Positions 1-11,884 of a DNA stretch of 64,000 nucleotides are shown here, piece by piece. Within the stretch, counting starts at the first letter, position 1; every line of letters begins with the position of its first letter. The notes below the pieces were generated by a model, which was not told where the DNA came from, did not search any database, and saw only the letters and a program-made list of their open reading frames with translations. This stretch comes from Talinum fruticosum (lineage: Eukaryota > Streptophyta > Magnoliopsida > Caryophyllales > Talinaceae). The position numbers and the translations under genes are program-made. Where the stretch lies: the NCBI GenBank assembly GCA_021018815.1, contig JAITYX010000017.1:6510001-6574000 (forward strand), given 5' to 3'.

Positions 1-59
1 GCAGAGAACAGAAAGGAAGAGAGATCATTTACTAAGTCAGGATTTGGTTTGTTGAACAA

Positions 60-260
60 AAGAGGAAAGGACCAGTGTTTTTGTAGTTTATGTGGACCAT
101 CTCCTTGGTTGGTGAGCAGCTTTGAAGTAGAGAGTTATGTATTGTAACCTCTAAAAGGGCAAATGTGGCAATTTGTGCCACTCAGACTTTTAATTTCACT
201 TGAATACCTATATGGGATACCCACAGCTCTTACATAAATATACACATGAAACATTTATGT
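60..260. repeat. Segment of copy 1 intron 6, paralogous to 14930-15135
   Basis: CTCCTTGGT, GAGCAGCTTTGA, CACTTGAATACCTATATGG and CACAGCTCTTACATAA occur in the same order here and at 14970-15125 inside copy 2 intron 6. The block shows that copies 1 and 2 arose by a segmental duplication that included introns. It places the missing copy 1 exon 7 left of the window. No gene is seen in 1-520 itself. Confidence 0.75.
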
Positions 261-520
261 AGACAAGGGCACAAAATTTTTTCATAAATTTCACATAACT
301 AGCTTTTTGAACTTTAGGACTTCTGGATATTAGAATTTTGCACCAACCACCCCTTGATGTAATTTTCAAATCAGACTAACATATATTTGCTAAAACTTGG
401 ACGGTTTGAACATATCAAGAAGAGTAAAAAGATGTGAGAGAATTCTCTGTTTGTAGGATAATATTGCGCACACTACGCTCTCTGAGGCTATAAATATAAC
501 AAGACAACACACAAATAATT

Positions 521-999
521 TGATGTAGGATGCTATGAGAGTAATTCTTACAAAGGGATAAATGTAGGACGCTTTGAGAGCAATTGCTATGAAAAGGGAT
601 AAATGTAGGACGTTCTGAGCGCAATTCTTACAGGAAGGGGTGGCTCACACAGAACCAATCAATCTCACACAAATAAACTCAAAACTCAATATCAATTCTT
701 ATTCATAGTCTGAATTCTCCAATTACACAAAAAGGGTTTATATAGTTACGGGATTAACTAATATTAGGAAACCTAAACATAAGATATAGAATATAAAAGG
801 ATAGAAATATATAACCTAATATTATCCTAATAGACTAGGAAACTAAATCTTGATAAAATACTACTAAATATCTTTATTTTACCTATCTTAAAATAAGTCA
901 ATAATAAACCTACGAAAATAATAAAAATAACAAAATATATTTCACATCTATTAATATAGAGATATATCCATATCTCTCCTTTATTCTTATCTTGCATCA
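521..999 (-). repeat. 3' LTR with triplicated 39-bp unit
   Basis: The plus strand begins TGATGTAGGA. A unit containing TGTAGGACG, GAG(A)GCAATT and AAAGGGATAAA occurs three times between 521 and about 640, against once in the other LTR. Two extra units explain the 77-bp length difference. Confidence 0.8.
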
Positions 1000-1255
1000 T
1001 TCTCCCACGATTGCAAAAAAACTCGACCTCGAGTTTTGAAATGAACTAAAATTGGGGACGAAGAAGATAGAATTAATTCAACTTCATGATAGATGTTCTA
1101 AAATTCAATCCTTAAAATATACTCCCATGTTGGTAACCTTATAAACATTGGATGAAGTTCAATTTTCACTAAGTCTTTAGGAAAGAAGAAGTCAACATGT
1201 TCAACAACTCCTTGTTTCAAACTTCTATCTTCCGGCAAGAGTTCCAAGACAGTCT

Positions 1256-1878
1256 CTATTTGCGCTTCTTTTTCAACTTCTTTTCAACTGGTTCCACATC
1301 CACTTTAATGACTTCCCTTAAAGAAGCTTCATCATCAATATCAAGAGTGGTTGCTTCCTTTTTAATTGCCCCATCCACAAAATAAGAGTCAACTTGAGGA
1401 ACATCAATGTTTGAAACATTGACATTGTTGTCTACAATTTGTTTCTTTGTCATTCGAAAATATTCTTTGCTAGACTCCTCAAAGGTGTCCTTATCATCCT
1501 CAATGAAGGCTCGCCTATAATCCGTATCATGGTAGGTTGGATGTTCAACTAAATAATAACGTTCCCTCGGAAACCCGGAAGCTGAATTGAATCTACATAA
1601 TCGCTCATGGGAATTCGCCAAGGTATCAAAGGAGCTCTAGGAGGTTTATAGTTGAACATACATCTAGGAATGTAGGGTATGCAACCACATATAAGCTCAC
1701 TAGCAAAATAGAGATCCAATTCCCAGCAACCTTCATAAATTTGACGCCCTTGGTGGCTCCAAAAGGCATGTCCAGCATCTTCATGGGAATAAAAATTCAC
1801 TCGAGCATGAAAATCACCCATTGTTCGATACATAGCTATGTTTTCCACATCCCCGTAAGGAGAGAAAACGCGGTACAA
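1256..1878 (-). pseudogene. RRM-like (PTB-type) coding fragment inside the LTR element
   Basis: On the minus strand the frame from about 1878 reads VFSPYGDVENIAMYRTMGDF, then ARVNFYS, HAFW, QGRQIYEGCWELDLYFASEL. This has the pattern of an RNA-recognition motif, especially the polypyrimidine-tract-binding protein type (VFSPYG...V..I then QGR.IY.GC..LD). A second overlapping frame (1256-1621) continues with acidic and lysine-rich sequence ending KKLKKKRK. No clear ATG opens the RRM frame, and a stop lies upstream. It is probably a host transcript fragment captured by the retroelement, or a diverged element-specific RNA-binding protein. Expression is unknown. Confidence 0.55.
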
Positions 1879-2534
1879 AACATTTTTGTAATAGAAAATT
1901 CTTTATCAAGAATGATTACACATAAAGCTCAGCGATGTTTTTCACACCAATCCATTGTTTTTGTCAGCAATAGCTTTAAGCAACGGAAAAACTACCAAAC
2001 AGTTGCATATGAACAGCCTATGAGCAGCCCGAAAGGCAGGTTTTTTTTTTTTTTTTGGAAAATTTGGAAATCAAACAGAATGAAAAGATGCAACTGTATT
2101 TGGGATCAAAATGCTCTGATACCAATTTGATGTAGGACGCTCCGAGAGTAATTCCTACAAATGGAAAAGGGTGGCTCACACAGACCCAATCAATCTCACA
2201 TACAAAAACTCAAAACTAAATATCAATTCTTATTCATAATTTGAATTCTCCAATTACATAAAGGGGTTTATATAGTTAAGAAATTAACTAATATTAGGAA
2301 ACCTAAACATAAGATATAGAATATAAAATGATAGAAATATATAACCTAATATTATCCTAATGGACTAGGAAACTAAATCTTGATAAAATACTACTAAATA
2401 TCTTTATTTTACCTATCTTAAAATAAGTCAATAATAAACCTACGAAAATAATAAAAATAACAAAATATATTTCACATCTACTAATATAGAGATATATCCA
2501 TATCCCTCCTTTATTCTTATCTTGCATCATAATT

Positions 2535-3052
2535 ATATAAATGTTTTTCATCCCTACATGTCCACTTAATGAGTAATATCCTTTTTTTTTTTGTTGAAAA
2601 TCACGCATTAGCATGTCGGGGCCACATTATGTCTGTGTCCTATGTCAGTCTAAATCTCCCTCGACCTTACTTTGGCAAATCCGGGATCCACACAGGGTGG
2701 TGGTGGTGCTGCTGCTTAACACGCATTTGCTAGGCTATCACTTGCTTGCATCAATAGCTCTTTTAGGTTGTGGATATTTCTATGGTTTTCTCAATTATAC
2801 AATGACTATTTGTATGGTTGATATAATTTTGACATAATAATACACATAGCAATTTGCACACTAGCAATTATACAATGCCAGAGGAGACTTAGTATGCAGA
2901 CCTAAAAGGCTCAGAATCTTACAAATAAGAGATAAGATAAAACTAGCATGCTCACTACTGCAGTGTAGCAAGCAGAGTTCTCTATTGTAGTAGATTCCCT
3001 AAGTACTATTAAGTATTTCAGGTAGAAAAGTTTGCCAGTTTGAATGTCATAC
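2535..3052. other. Remainder of copy 1 intron 6
   Basis: Intron DNA between the retrotransposon and exon 6. The stretch next to the exon (about 2880-3052) aligns with 17980-18152 of copy 2. No independent gene is visible. Confidence 0.6.
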
Positions 3053-5889
3053 CTCCCAGTAAAGATTTGCCCTTGATATTGCCTCTTTAAGACCAGACGT
3101 CGCTCGTGCATCAGTCCTTGCAACTAGGAAAAATCAGCATCCCCAATGGCTTCTCTTGCAGCTTCTATTTTCAAAGCATGTTCCTCTGCAGGTACTACCT
3201 GGATTAAAATAAACAGGAAGAACGAAATTGTTAGAGCTTTGCATGCCAACATACTGTTGGAACAACTAGAAAAACCATCAAGTATCATCCAAGTTTCAAT
3301 CTAACAATAAAGGCACTGACAGGCATTTGATTTTTTTCTTTTTGGAAGAGTTGTAAAAAAGCGTCAATAAGAGACCAAGGGAATATCAGCCTTCTACAGG
3401 AGAGAGCAACTACTAAAATTTAAAAAAAGGGGCACCATGCGCTAATGCTCTCTTAAACAATATTTACCAACAAAATTTTAATTCAGAATAGCCCACCTTG
3501 TACCAGAATTAAGAACTTGACTCCAACTATACAAAATTCTTAAAAAGTAAAGGTCAAAATCTTGATGAAATTTGAGTTATGTGAAGCTAATTACCTGTTT
3601 TCCTTGCATATGCCCTGGGGAAGACAAACAGAGAGCCAGTTAATGCCAGAGTGTTTCATTCAAAAATAAAGTATACCTTTATTTTTTTTCTCACAATAAA
3701 GGAACAAAGTGACATTGACCCTTACCACACCTCTTCGGCCACACTTGATCCTGTTCAAGAGATCAAAAAGTTAATACTACTGAATCATAGGGCATAAGAG
3801 ACAATAAATATGAAGAGCATTTTATATACTCCGACAAATGAAACATTGAACTGAATACATCGAGATTTCTAATGCATAAGAAGCCTTTACCTCTAGAAAA
3901 CAACCCGCAGCACCAGCATCAATCAAGTCTTCAATAAACCTCTGGACATTAATAGGATTGCCTCCACCGGTATCTGTCACCAACAACGGAATAACCTTGA
4001 AATGGCTAAAGTGTTTAACAGATTTTGGAACAAAAAGATTGAAATACCATTCTTTCATCAGATAGAAATACCATTCTGTCATCAGATTTCAGATACATAA
4101 ACAATAAAAGACTTGTTTGCCATCTAATATCATAAGCAAGTCACAACATAATTGTATAGTTAAGCATCACAGGTTTTACATTCATTGACAATGTACAACA
4201 CATAATACGCGCCTGAAGCTTTGAGAACATAATGTTCTGTGGCCTAATGGATGCTTATGAGTTATAATCCTAGACTCAAAAACACAATAATATTGCTCAA
4301 GCTCATTAACAAAGACTTGGTGATGAATTAAACTAGCCAACTGTTGGGTACTAGTGAGGCAGAATTGCAAAAGCAAGATAGCACATATTCTGATCTCAAA
4401 AGGTATTATTGCCGAGCCTAAAGAACAACCAGAAATGTCAACTGCGCAAAGGTTCATAACATAATAAGGTATTTATAAGGCTTAGGAGTTGCTCCCAGTG
4501 CCAACAAATGCTCTTACTGCAGGATTGAGTGAGTACAAAGTGCAAAAAGGCTAGATTGATGCGGGGTGCTTTGGTCCAGGGCTGTTATAGATAGTATGCA
4601 AGTAGACTTCCTTTGCGTTTTTTGCCCATCCCAGACAAACTAGGATGTGCAGCTGGCATGAGACAGTTAGTCCATCATTAGTCCAACAGGAGAACCAAGA
4701 GGAGCTGGCTTGGAGGTTTATGGGAGAAGCATAAGGGAATTAAGCCTCTAGAAGTCCATATTACCAAGAGAGGATTTCTAGACCTGACGGTGGCATCGAT
4801 TCTTAATTAGGAAGATTATGATCTCACAGTTGATATAAATTTTGCAAAGCAAGCATATAAAGGTCTCTTACGTCTTAGAAATGTGCTATCCATAATATCA
4901 ACAAAGTTCAAAGACATCAAGCTGCAATCTTTAGGGGTAGTGCCAAGGATATGAGTTTGAAACCCATTTGAACGAAAAAAGTTAGCAAAAGCTTTCACTT
5001 AGGTTCTTATTTTTCCGGCTGGAAGTACAAACTACGAAGGGCCCAAAGACTAGCTTGGTTCGCAGATGATCCCATTAGTGTGACATATTGCCAAAAACCC
5101 TCAATAAGACAACCCTAAAATCATCCTTAGCCCAAAAACACTTGACATTTGATAATGCTTTCAGAATCGATAATTCAATAACTTGTTCCTCCAATTCTTC
5201 TTCCAGAGCTATTAAAGAACAATTTCAACAAAATACAATCAACTGCAAACAATTAAAAAGGGGGCTTTTTAATTGGGGTAGAGCAACTCACCAGCATCAA
5301 CAATGACAGGTAAGTTAGGTACAGCAGTACAAACATAGCGAGTAACCGCTGTAACTTCCGTTGTCCTGAATAACAAATTCACATTTATGGTTAAATATCA
5401 CATTCTTCCAAAACGAACTCCCAAATCCAATTCTGAGTGCTTTCGTAAACATCTTCATAAATAATCATCATTTGATTAAAATCTAATCAAATTCAAATTC
5501 CACCAAAAAAGCTCAACTACTTAATCTCACTCTCACTCGTACTAGTAAATGCAGCCAAAAAATCCTACAAAAATCAATCCAATTATTTTGACTGTACTGG
5601 AATTGCATGATCTAAAAGGCTGAAAACTAAATCCAGAGAGAGAGAGATACGTGAGGAGGCCGAAGTCGGGCTTGTCAAGGAGAGAGGCGGCGACGGCATA
5701 GCCGGAAACGAAGCCGGAGCTGAAGCCGGACTTGTGTACGATAGCGGCGGAGAGAGCGTCGTGGACGCCGGGCATTAGCACTATCCCTTGCTCCTTTATC
5801 AACCGCTCCATCGTTGTCGTCGGAGGCGCAGTGGACATCGCCCTCCGCCCCAGCGCGGCCCGGGCCGCGGCCCTCATGAAGGTCAACAT
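3053..5889 (-). pseudogene. ICL/PEP-mutase family gene, copy 1 (petal death protein-like), frameshifted, 3' end outside window
   Basis: Exons on the minus strand, each bounded by AG/GT: 5651-5889, 5292-5365, 3891-3973, 3726-3750, 3595-3614 and 3053-3198. The ATG at 5889 is chosen because MLT/MLS starts are shared by all copies. The N-terminus is Arg/Ala-rich with RRAMST and looks like an organelle presequence. The core motifs are present: VDADTGGGNP (metal site, about residues 102-111), WPKRCGH (gating loop, about 136-142), and in exon 6 VVPAEEHALKIEAAREAIGDAD. Exon 6 is 146 nt, against 147 in copy 2. A T run at 3129-3133 has five T (sense) where copy 2 has six, which gives an in-frame TAG at 3124-3126. 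The last exon is not seen. Positions 60-260 match copy 2 intron 6, so exon 7 should lie left of position 1. Either a young pseudogene or a homopolymer sequencing error. Family assignment is firm; the substrate is unknown. Confidence 0.85.
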
Positions 5890-5975
5890 TGTATGACTAG
5901 GAGAGAGACTGTACAAGGGAGGGGGAAGAGAGAGTGAAGCTGGAATGAGTATCCTGTCAATTGTCAATCGCTGTG

Positions 5976-5981
5976 TTTATA
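5976..5981 (-). promoter_or_regulatory. Possible TATA box of copy 1
   Basis: TATAAA on the minus strand about 87-92 nt upstream of the ATG at 5889, immediately downstream in sense of a trinucleotide repeat. The position fits a core promoter, but the surrounding bases do not match copies 3 and 4. Confidence 0.45.
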
Positions 5982-5983
5982 AA

Positions 5984-6016
5984 ATAGTAGTAGTAGTAGC
6001 AGCAGCAGTAGTAGTT
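5984..6016. repeat. (TAG/CAG)n trinucleotide repeat upstream of copy 1
   Basis: Runs of TAG and CAG triplets lie just upstream of the putative copy 1 TATA box, and could shift promoter spacing between alleles. Confidence 0.75.
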
Positions 6017-7968
6017 GGTGGATGGATATTTGTACTTCAAAATGCTCAATTTTTCTGGTGAACCCAAATTTCATCAGGAAAACGAAGATTTATCAATCAA
6101 CACCTTCTCGCGGGACCACACCTTCTCGCATTCTTTTCCCTCAAAATGTTGACGTACTTGAAAAGGAAGATTTATTAATCTTCAGAAATTTTAACAATTG
6201 AATTAATTGATATTCATTTTTAATTATTAATAAAATATTTTACATATTAAATTTCATTTGAAATTATGCACAAATCCGCAAATACATAGTTCAAAATCGA
6301 ATTCATAACATTCGAAATAGTTTTTATAACAAAAATTAATAGAAATAAGTTGAAATGAGTAGAAACGATATAAAATGAACATAAATAACTATTATAGCTA
6401 AAACGAGTTGAAATGAGCTCTTATAAAGAGTAGTAACAAGTTGAAATAAGTAGAAAACAAAAATAAATATTAATATATGTCCTTAATGTGTTATTATTTA
6501 AATTTGTTTCATTTAGGAGGACAAAAATATTTGAAGAAAAAAAAATTAGCACAGTACAAAGTAAGTTCATTATATATGTATATCATCTGGACCCAAGTAT
6601 AGTCCACTGCTTTCAACCAAACCCTCTCAGACTCTGGCTACGGTACATGCGGTTGGATCTTGGAAGTAAGTAGAGAATGAAATGAAGCACCCAATTACCC
6701 ACTTCTCACAAAATTCCAAGCATAAAAATCACAAGGACTAAACTCAGCCAATGTGCTTGAAACGAAGCTACCTACTCCATCCAAAAGCAAGTGCTCCTAT
6801 TTTAATCCTCTCAAATAATTTCAAACTTTTCTATCCTAAAAACAATAAATTAATCCTCATTTTATATAATAGGATTACAAATAGATCAACATGTTTCACA
6901 CTTAAAATCCAGAGTTGTTATAGATTTATTTAGAAAAAGTAATGGGTCGGAGTTAGGGTCAAGTTAAAATAGATTTGGATTTATTTAAAATTTTTATATT
7001 TAGATTTGGACTTAATTAAGATTTTTGAGTATGAAAATATAAGATATGAACTCGTATCCTTTGAATTTAGCTAGCCTAGCTAGCCTTAAATAGATCAATC
7101 AATTTCTAATTTTTTTTTCTTCCGGCTTTTCATTTTTAGCCAATAATTTAAAAGTACAAATAATTTGGCATTTAATATTATAAAATAATTTAAAATAATA
7201 TTTTATTTGACTGCATAAACTAAATCAGTAAAATATATTATAATATGACGCTACAGCTCAAAACTAGACCTAGACAACATGCAAGTTATTCGGTTCAAGT
7301 AAGCATTGAGTTTAGTTTGGACTTGGTCATGCTTTGTATTAAATAATATTTCAATTCAGTTTGAATTAGGTCAAAAGATTTTCGGTTTATGTCGACTTTG
7401 CATCAATTGATATTTATTCCAAGTAAATTTGTCTTGTAAGAAGAAACAATTTCGGGTCGACAAATTTGAACTTTAAATCAATTTTTCGGTAAGTTTATTC
7501 ATTTCTAGTTAAGTATGAGTATCACTCATTTAATTTAAATTTCGAATCTTAGATTAGTTTTGTCAAATATACTCAAAACCTTATGAAAACATTATGATAA
7601 CACTCATGGACTGAGTATCTACAAAATGAAATGTCCGTTTCTAACCGATTCTACTACACCAAAGGGGTATCCATATAACTAAAGACCATAACTTTTCAAA
7701 CATAGCAATAAGGTTTGTCACAAAATTTTTTAAAAGATAAATATATTAACAGGCTTTTAAATTGATTTTAAACCCAATTCTAGACCCGATTCATATTGTC
7801 TTGGATCCAAATCCTCCTAAGATTCATCAAATCACAGTCAATTGAATTCAAATTCTTTAATTTGTGGCAGATTTAGCAAGTTTGAATTAAGTCCATGACC
7901 CACTACCATTCATAATTTCACTCAAAATTATATTGTGTAACCAAAAGTATAGGAGCATGGTACACACA
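6017..7968. other. AT-rich intergenic DNA
   Basis: The upstream side of copy 1. Only short ORFs without recognisable domains. No gene or clear element boundary seen. Confidence 0.6.
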
Positions 7969-7976
7969 ATCCGAAG

Positions 7977-8594
7977 TAGGGGTGGCAGAAAAACCCAAAC
8001 CCGTTTAAAACCCGCAAAATCCGCCCCATTTAAAACACGAATGGGTGTTAAAAAATTTTTAAAATGGGTATGGGGCGGGTATGCATACCCGCCCCATATA
8101 ACACCCATAACCCATACCCGTAATACCCGCCCCAAACCCGCCCCACTTAAATACCCATAACCCGTTTTGTTAAATGGTTAAAAAAAAAAGTTGAGAAAAG
8201 TTGTTTATGATTGTGAAATGCTATAATGTACTAAATATGGATTATTTGTGATTGTACTATAATGTACTAAATATGGATTATTTGTGATTGTGAAATGTTT
8301 ATGTCATGTTAGCAAGGTGCTGCACAACTACAACCTCGTAAGTTTGTGAATTGTTGATTTTTTTTAGTTGAATTATGAGAACTATTAAATATGGGTTTAA
8401 TATGGGTATTATTATTTTTAGTCTATTTATACCCAAATAAAACCCGCATACCCGCAAAATCCGGTGGGTATGGGTATGGGTATAGATTTTTAACACCCAG
8501 TGGGTATGGGTATGGATATGGGTACGTATTTTAAAAATGGGTATGGGTGTGGGTATAGGAAACCCGCCCCGTACCCGCCCCATTGCCACCCCTA
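7977..8594. mobile_element. hAT-type MITE, 618 bp
   Basis: Terminal inverted repeats TAGGGGTGGCA at both ends, flanked by the perfect 8-bp TSD ATCCGAAG (7969-7976 and 8595-8602). Subterminal regions are filled with GGGTATGGGTATGGGCGGG-like repeats and their complement. No transposase is encoded. The ends and the 8-bp duplication place it in the hAT superfamily. Confidence 0.92.
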
Positions 8595-8602
8595 ATCCGA
8601 AG

Positions 8603-9081
8603 TGCAACCAAAAAACTTAGTATATATTTATTTTGCTGCATTTTCGTGACTCAGATGCTAGCATAATGAATGAAAATAGAGGCACATTAGAGGTCGTGGG
8701 TTCATATCTCAACAATTGCTAATATATATTTTGAAAAATTTTCTTTTTCACCTCTCTTTTCTTTTTTCAAAAAGAAATTACTTAATTTTGATTTTATGAA
8801 CGTTAAAATTATTTTAATGAATATTAGAATAATTTTATTCGCTATCTTTAGATCATCTTACACAACATTTACTTAATTTTGATTTAATAAATATTAGAAT
8901 AATTTTTATTTTTTATCTTATATCCTCTTTAGCTTTTGAATGGTGAATAATTCTCTTGTGTTGCTTTTTTCTTCCCCTTTTTTTTTGTTGTTGAACTTGT
9001 TTTCTTTTCTTTTTAGCGTAGAATTGATTTTTTTTCAGGTGAAAAATAAAGTACTCTTCAATGATAAAAAATTTTCATGTA
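8603..9081. other. AT-rich spacer
   Basis: No gene or bounded repeat recognised. Confidence 0.5.
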
Positions 9082-9297
9082 TTTTGGGTGTGTTTGGTTG
9101 TGGGGAAAATATTTTCCAAGAAAATTATTTTTCATGGGAAAATGAATTTCTAAGGAAAAATATTTTCCACTCACATTTTCCTTTGTTTGGTAGAAGAAAA
9201 ATAATTTTCTAAAATAGCTACTTAAATGCAAAAACCAACCATAAAAACTCCATAAATATGAAAAGAAAAGGTAAATAACTAATTCAACTTCAAAACC

Positions 9298-9389
<92 letters not shown>

Positions 9390-9734
9390 GAGCACCTAAA
9401 TTTGATAAGTTTATACACCTCCCTATAATCAAACTTTTTCATGTATAAAATAATAGAAATTAAAAAAATACTGTAAAAAAACTTTTCATCTATGAACTTT
9501 ACAAAATAAAAAAGGGAAAAAGACAAGGATAAAACTTAGAAAAAGAAGCTAAAGGTGGCACATCAAGAGAAGTTTAAAACTTGAACTCTCATAAAAGGAA
9601 ATTTATTTTCCCTTGATTGAGGGAAATTATTTTCCCCCAAAAATATTTATCTACCACTTACGTAACCAAATGCCAGAAAATAGAATGATAATTTTCTGAG
9701 AAAATATTTTTCACTCAAACAAACACACAAAAAT
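9082..9734. mobile_element. Inverted-repeat MITE-like element with a microsatellite core
   Basis: The left end GTGTGTTTGGTTG, followed by GAAAATATTTTCC, is mirrored at the right end by GAAAATATTTTTCACTC followed by AAACAAACACAC. The two arms converge on the AT/GT microsatellite. The TSD is not certain, so the superfamily is left open. Confidence 0.55.
9300..9388. repeat. Compound (AT)n(GT)n microsatellite
   Basis: About 27 AT units run directly into about 18 GT units. Likely length-polymorphic. Confidence 0.95.
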
Positions 9735-9879
9735 AGGTTTATTTTAGTGAAGGATAGATTAGTTTTAATTGAAGATTAGAATAATTTTAGTATTATATAT
9801 TTATGCCTTATCTTCAATATTTTTATTTAATTTTTACCTTTATAACTTTTTGTCTTATTTACTTAGTGTTTTGAATTGC

Positions 9880-11350
9880 ATAAAAAAATGTTCGTATGTT
9901 ATAAGTCAGTGTTTACTATAATAGGCAAGTGTTTATTGTTTAGTGTTTAGTTTTATATATATTTGGTATTGTTGTGTGATAGGATAGTGTTTATTTTTTG
10001 ATAGGACAATGTTTTACCTTATTTACCTCGTATTTTGAATTACACAAAAAAAATGTTAAGTATATGATAGGTCAGCGTTTAGGCTCTATTTGATTTTAAG
10101 AAAATAGGTTGGAAAAAAAGTTAAGAGGAAATTAATTTTTTTTTCTTATGTTTGGTTCAAGGAAAAATAAAGGGAAAAAAATTATAATCATTACATTGTC
10201 ATGGAGAGCATAGAGAAAATACTCAATAGCATTGATTAATTGAGAGGAGAGAGAAAATTTTTAATGGCATTTCTTAATATAATTCTCTCTCTTTTTTATC
10301 TCTCTCTTTGTGAAATTTTTCTTCCATTTTCCTCTCAATTTTGGAAGGAAAATATGATTGATCAAATTGACAAAATTTTCCATGAGTTTTTCCATCAAAC
10401 TTTTTTTCTCTCATTTTTCTTCAATTCAAACAAGGGAAAGAAATTCATTTTCCACATTTTTTTCTTTCCTTCTAATTTTCTTAGAATCAAATAGAGCCTT
10501 AGTGTATGATAAGTCCGTATTTAGTGTTTAGTTTTATATTTGTAGTATTGTTGTATGATAAGACAATGTTTAGTGATTGATAGATCAATGTTTAGTATTT
10601 AATTTTATATTAATGGTATTATCATATGGTAGGTCTTTTTAGAATAATGGATGAATTTCATTAATTAAAGGTCATACGATATTTATAATAAAAATCAAAC
10701 TCAAATAAATTCATAACTAAAATAAAAAATAAATTTTTTGTTTGAAAGAACTAATTGAAACTCTTATGAACGCTCATTTTCCACTCAATCTTTGTTTTAT
10801 CATAGAACCTCCAATAAGAAAATCCATAAATCTTGTATAACCTTCCTCTCGAATAAATTTATATGTTATAATAGTCCAAATTTGAAGAATTAATGTTCAT
10901 TGCATATTAATCGACAATTAATCAACAACTCAACCATATACAACCATAATAATATGAAAAGAAACCGATAAAGTCGCTCTAAAAGTTAGAGATAATACCA
11001 CTCATTAAAAGAGGATATGAACAGAGCTTTCACAAACGGAGAGAAAATACTAAATAAAACATAAAAAATAGAGATTGGGGCTTATTATTCACAAAAAGTC
11101 AATGATAGCCCCTAAGACAAAAAAAAAAGATAGGCTTTTTAGAGAGAAGAGGGAGAGAGGAGGAAAAGGAGGTTAAAGTTAATAAGAGTTTTTATATTTA
11201 GTGTATGATAGGTCAGTATTTAGTGTAAGTTTTAAATTTTTAGTGTATGAAATGTTAATATTATATAATAAATTAGTATTTAGTGTATGATAGGTAAATA
11301 CCTAGTGTAAGTTTTAAATTTTTAGTGAATATTAATATAATTTTCAGTGA
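9880..11350. repeat. Degenerate short-unit repeat region
   Basis: GTATGATAGGTCAGTGTTTAG and close variants (AGTGTTTAG, TTTTTAGTGAA) recur many times, interrupted by the Tourist-like MITE. It reads as a decayed minisatellite. No ORF of note. Confidence 0.55.
10082..10498. mobile_element. Tourist-like (PIF/Harbinger) MITE, 417 bp
   Basis: Inverted termini GGCTCTATTTGATT and AATCAAATAGAGCC, with the 3-bp TSD TTA at 10079-10081 and 10499-10501. It splits one unit of the surrounding GATAGGTCAG repeat. The interior is A/T-rich and non-coding. Confidence 0.88.
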
Positions 11351-11884
11351 ATAGTAGAAAACTTTTAGTGAACATTAGAATATTTTTAGCAAATATGAGA
11401 ATAACTTTTTTAATATGTAAATCAAAATCTGAGTGACATAATATATTTTTGAAAAAGCACTCAACAAATGTGTGGTGCAAAATAAAAAAAAGATAAAATA
11501 TATATTAAAAACATTAGAATAATTTTAGTGGACATTAAAATAATTTTTAGTGAATATTTGAATAATTTTTTGGTGAGAATATCTTTAAGTGAATGTTAGA
11601 ATGATTTTTTCATATGGAAACAAAACTTTGGGTAATATAATACAAATCTACAAAAATGACCGAATAAATGGTGCAAAATAAGATGAATATAAAGATAAAA
11701 AATATATATAAAGTAATTACGTGAATAGGAAAAATACTTACAAAGATTGTGGATATCAAGGTTATAAATAGTATCTTGTAAATCCTTCCGGTTCGTCCAA
11801 AATACCAGGTATATACGGCTTTGATTGGTAATAGAAAGTTATTTAACTATTGTAAAAAATAATAATAATAAAAAACTTGTAATC

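Larger units (their letters stand above)
521..2529 (-). mobile_element. Non-autonomous LTR retrotransposon, 2.0 kb, in copy 1 intron 6
   Basis: Minus-strand element. LTRs at 2128-2529 (5', 402 bp) and 521-999 (3', 479 bp) start TGATGCAAG and end CTACATCA. The TSD TAATT is at 516-520 and 2530-2534. Next to the 5' LTR is a primer-binding site TTGGTATCAGAGC at about 2113-2125, matching the 3' end of initiator tRNA-Met. A purine tract GTGGGAGAA (1000-1008) precedes the 3' LTR. No protease, integrase or reverse transcriptase is present; the 1.1-kb internal region holds the RRM-like fragment listed separately. The LTRs are visibly very similar, so insertion was fairly recent. It adds about 2 kb to the intron. 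Confidence 0.9.

Noticed and set aside
4182..4457. 91-codon minus-strand ORF in copy 1 intron 2
   Set aside because: Lies wholly within an intron shared with copy 2, where the frame is not maintained.
7977..8594. Possible CRISPR-like or telomere-like array
   Set aside because: The GGGTATGGG repeats lack regular spacers and are bounded by hAT TIRs and an 8-bp TSD.
8299..8607. ORF rich in Thr-His across the hAT MITE
   Set aside because: It arises from the subterminal repeats of a non-coding element.
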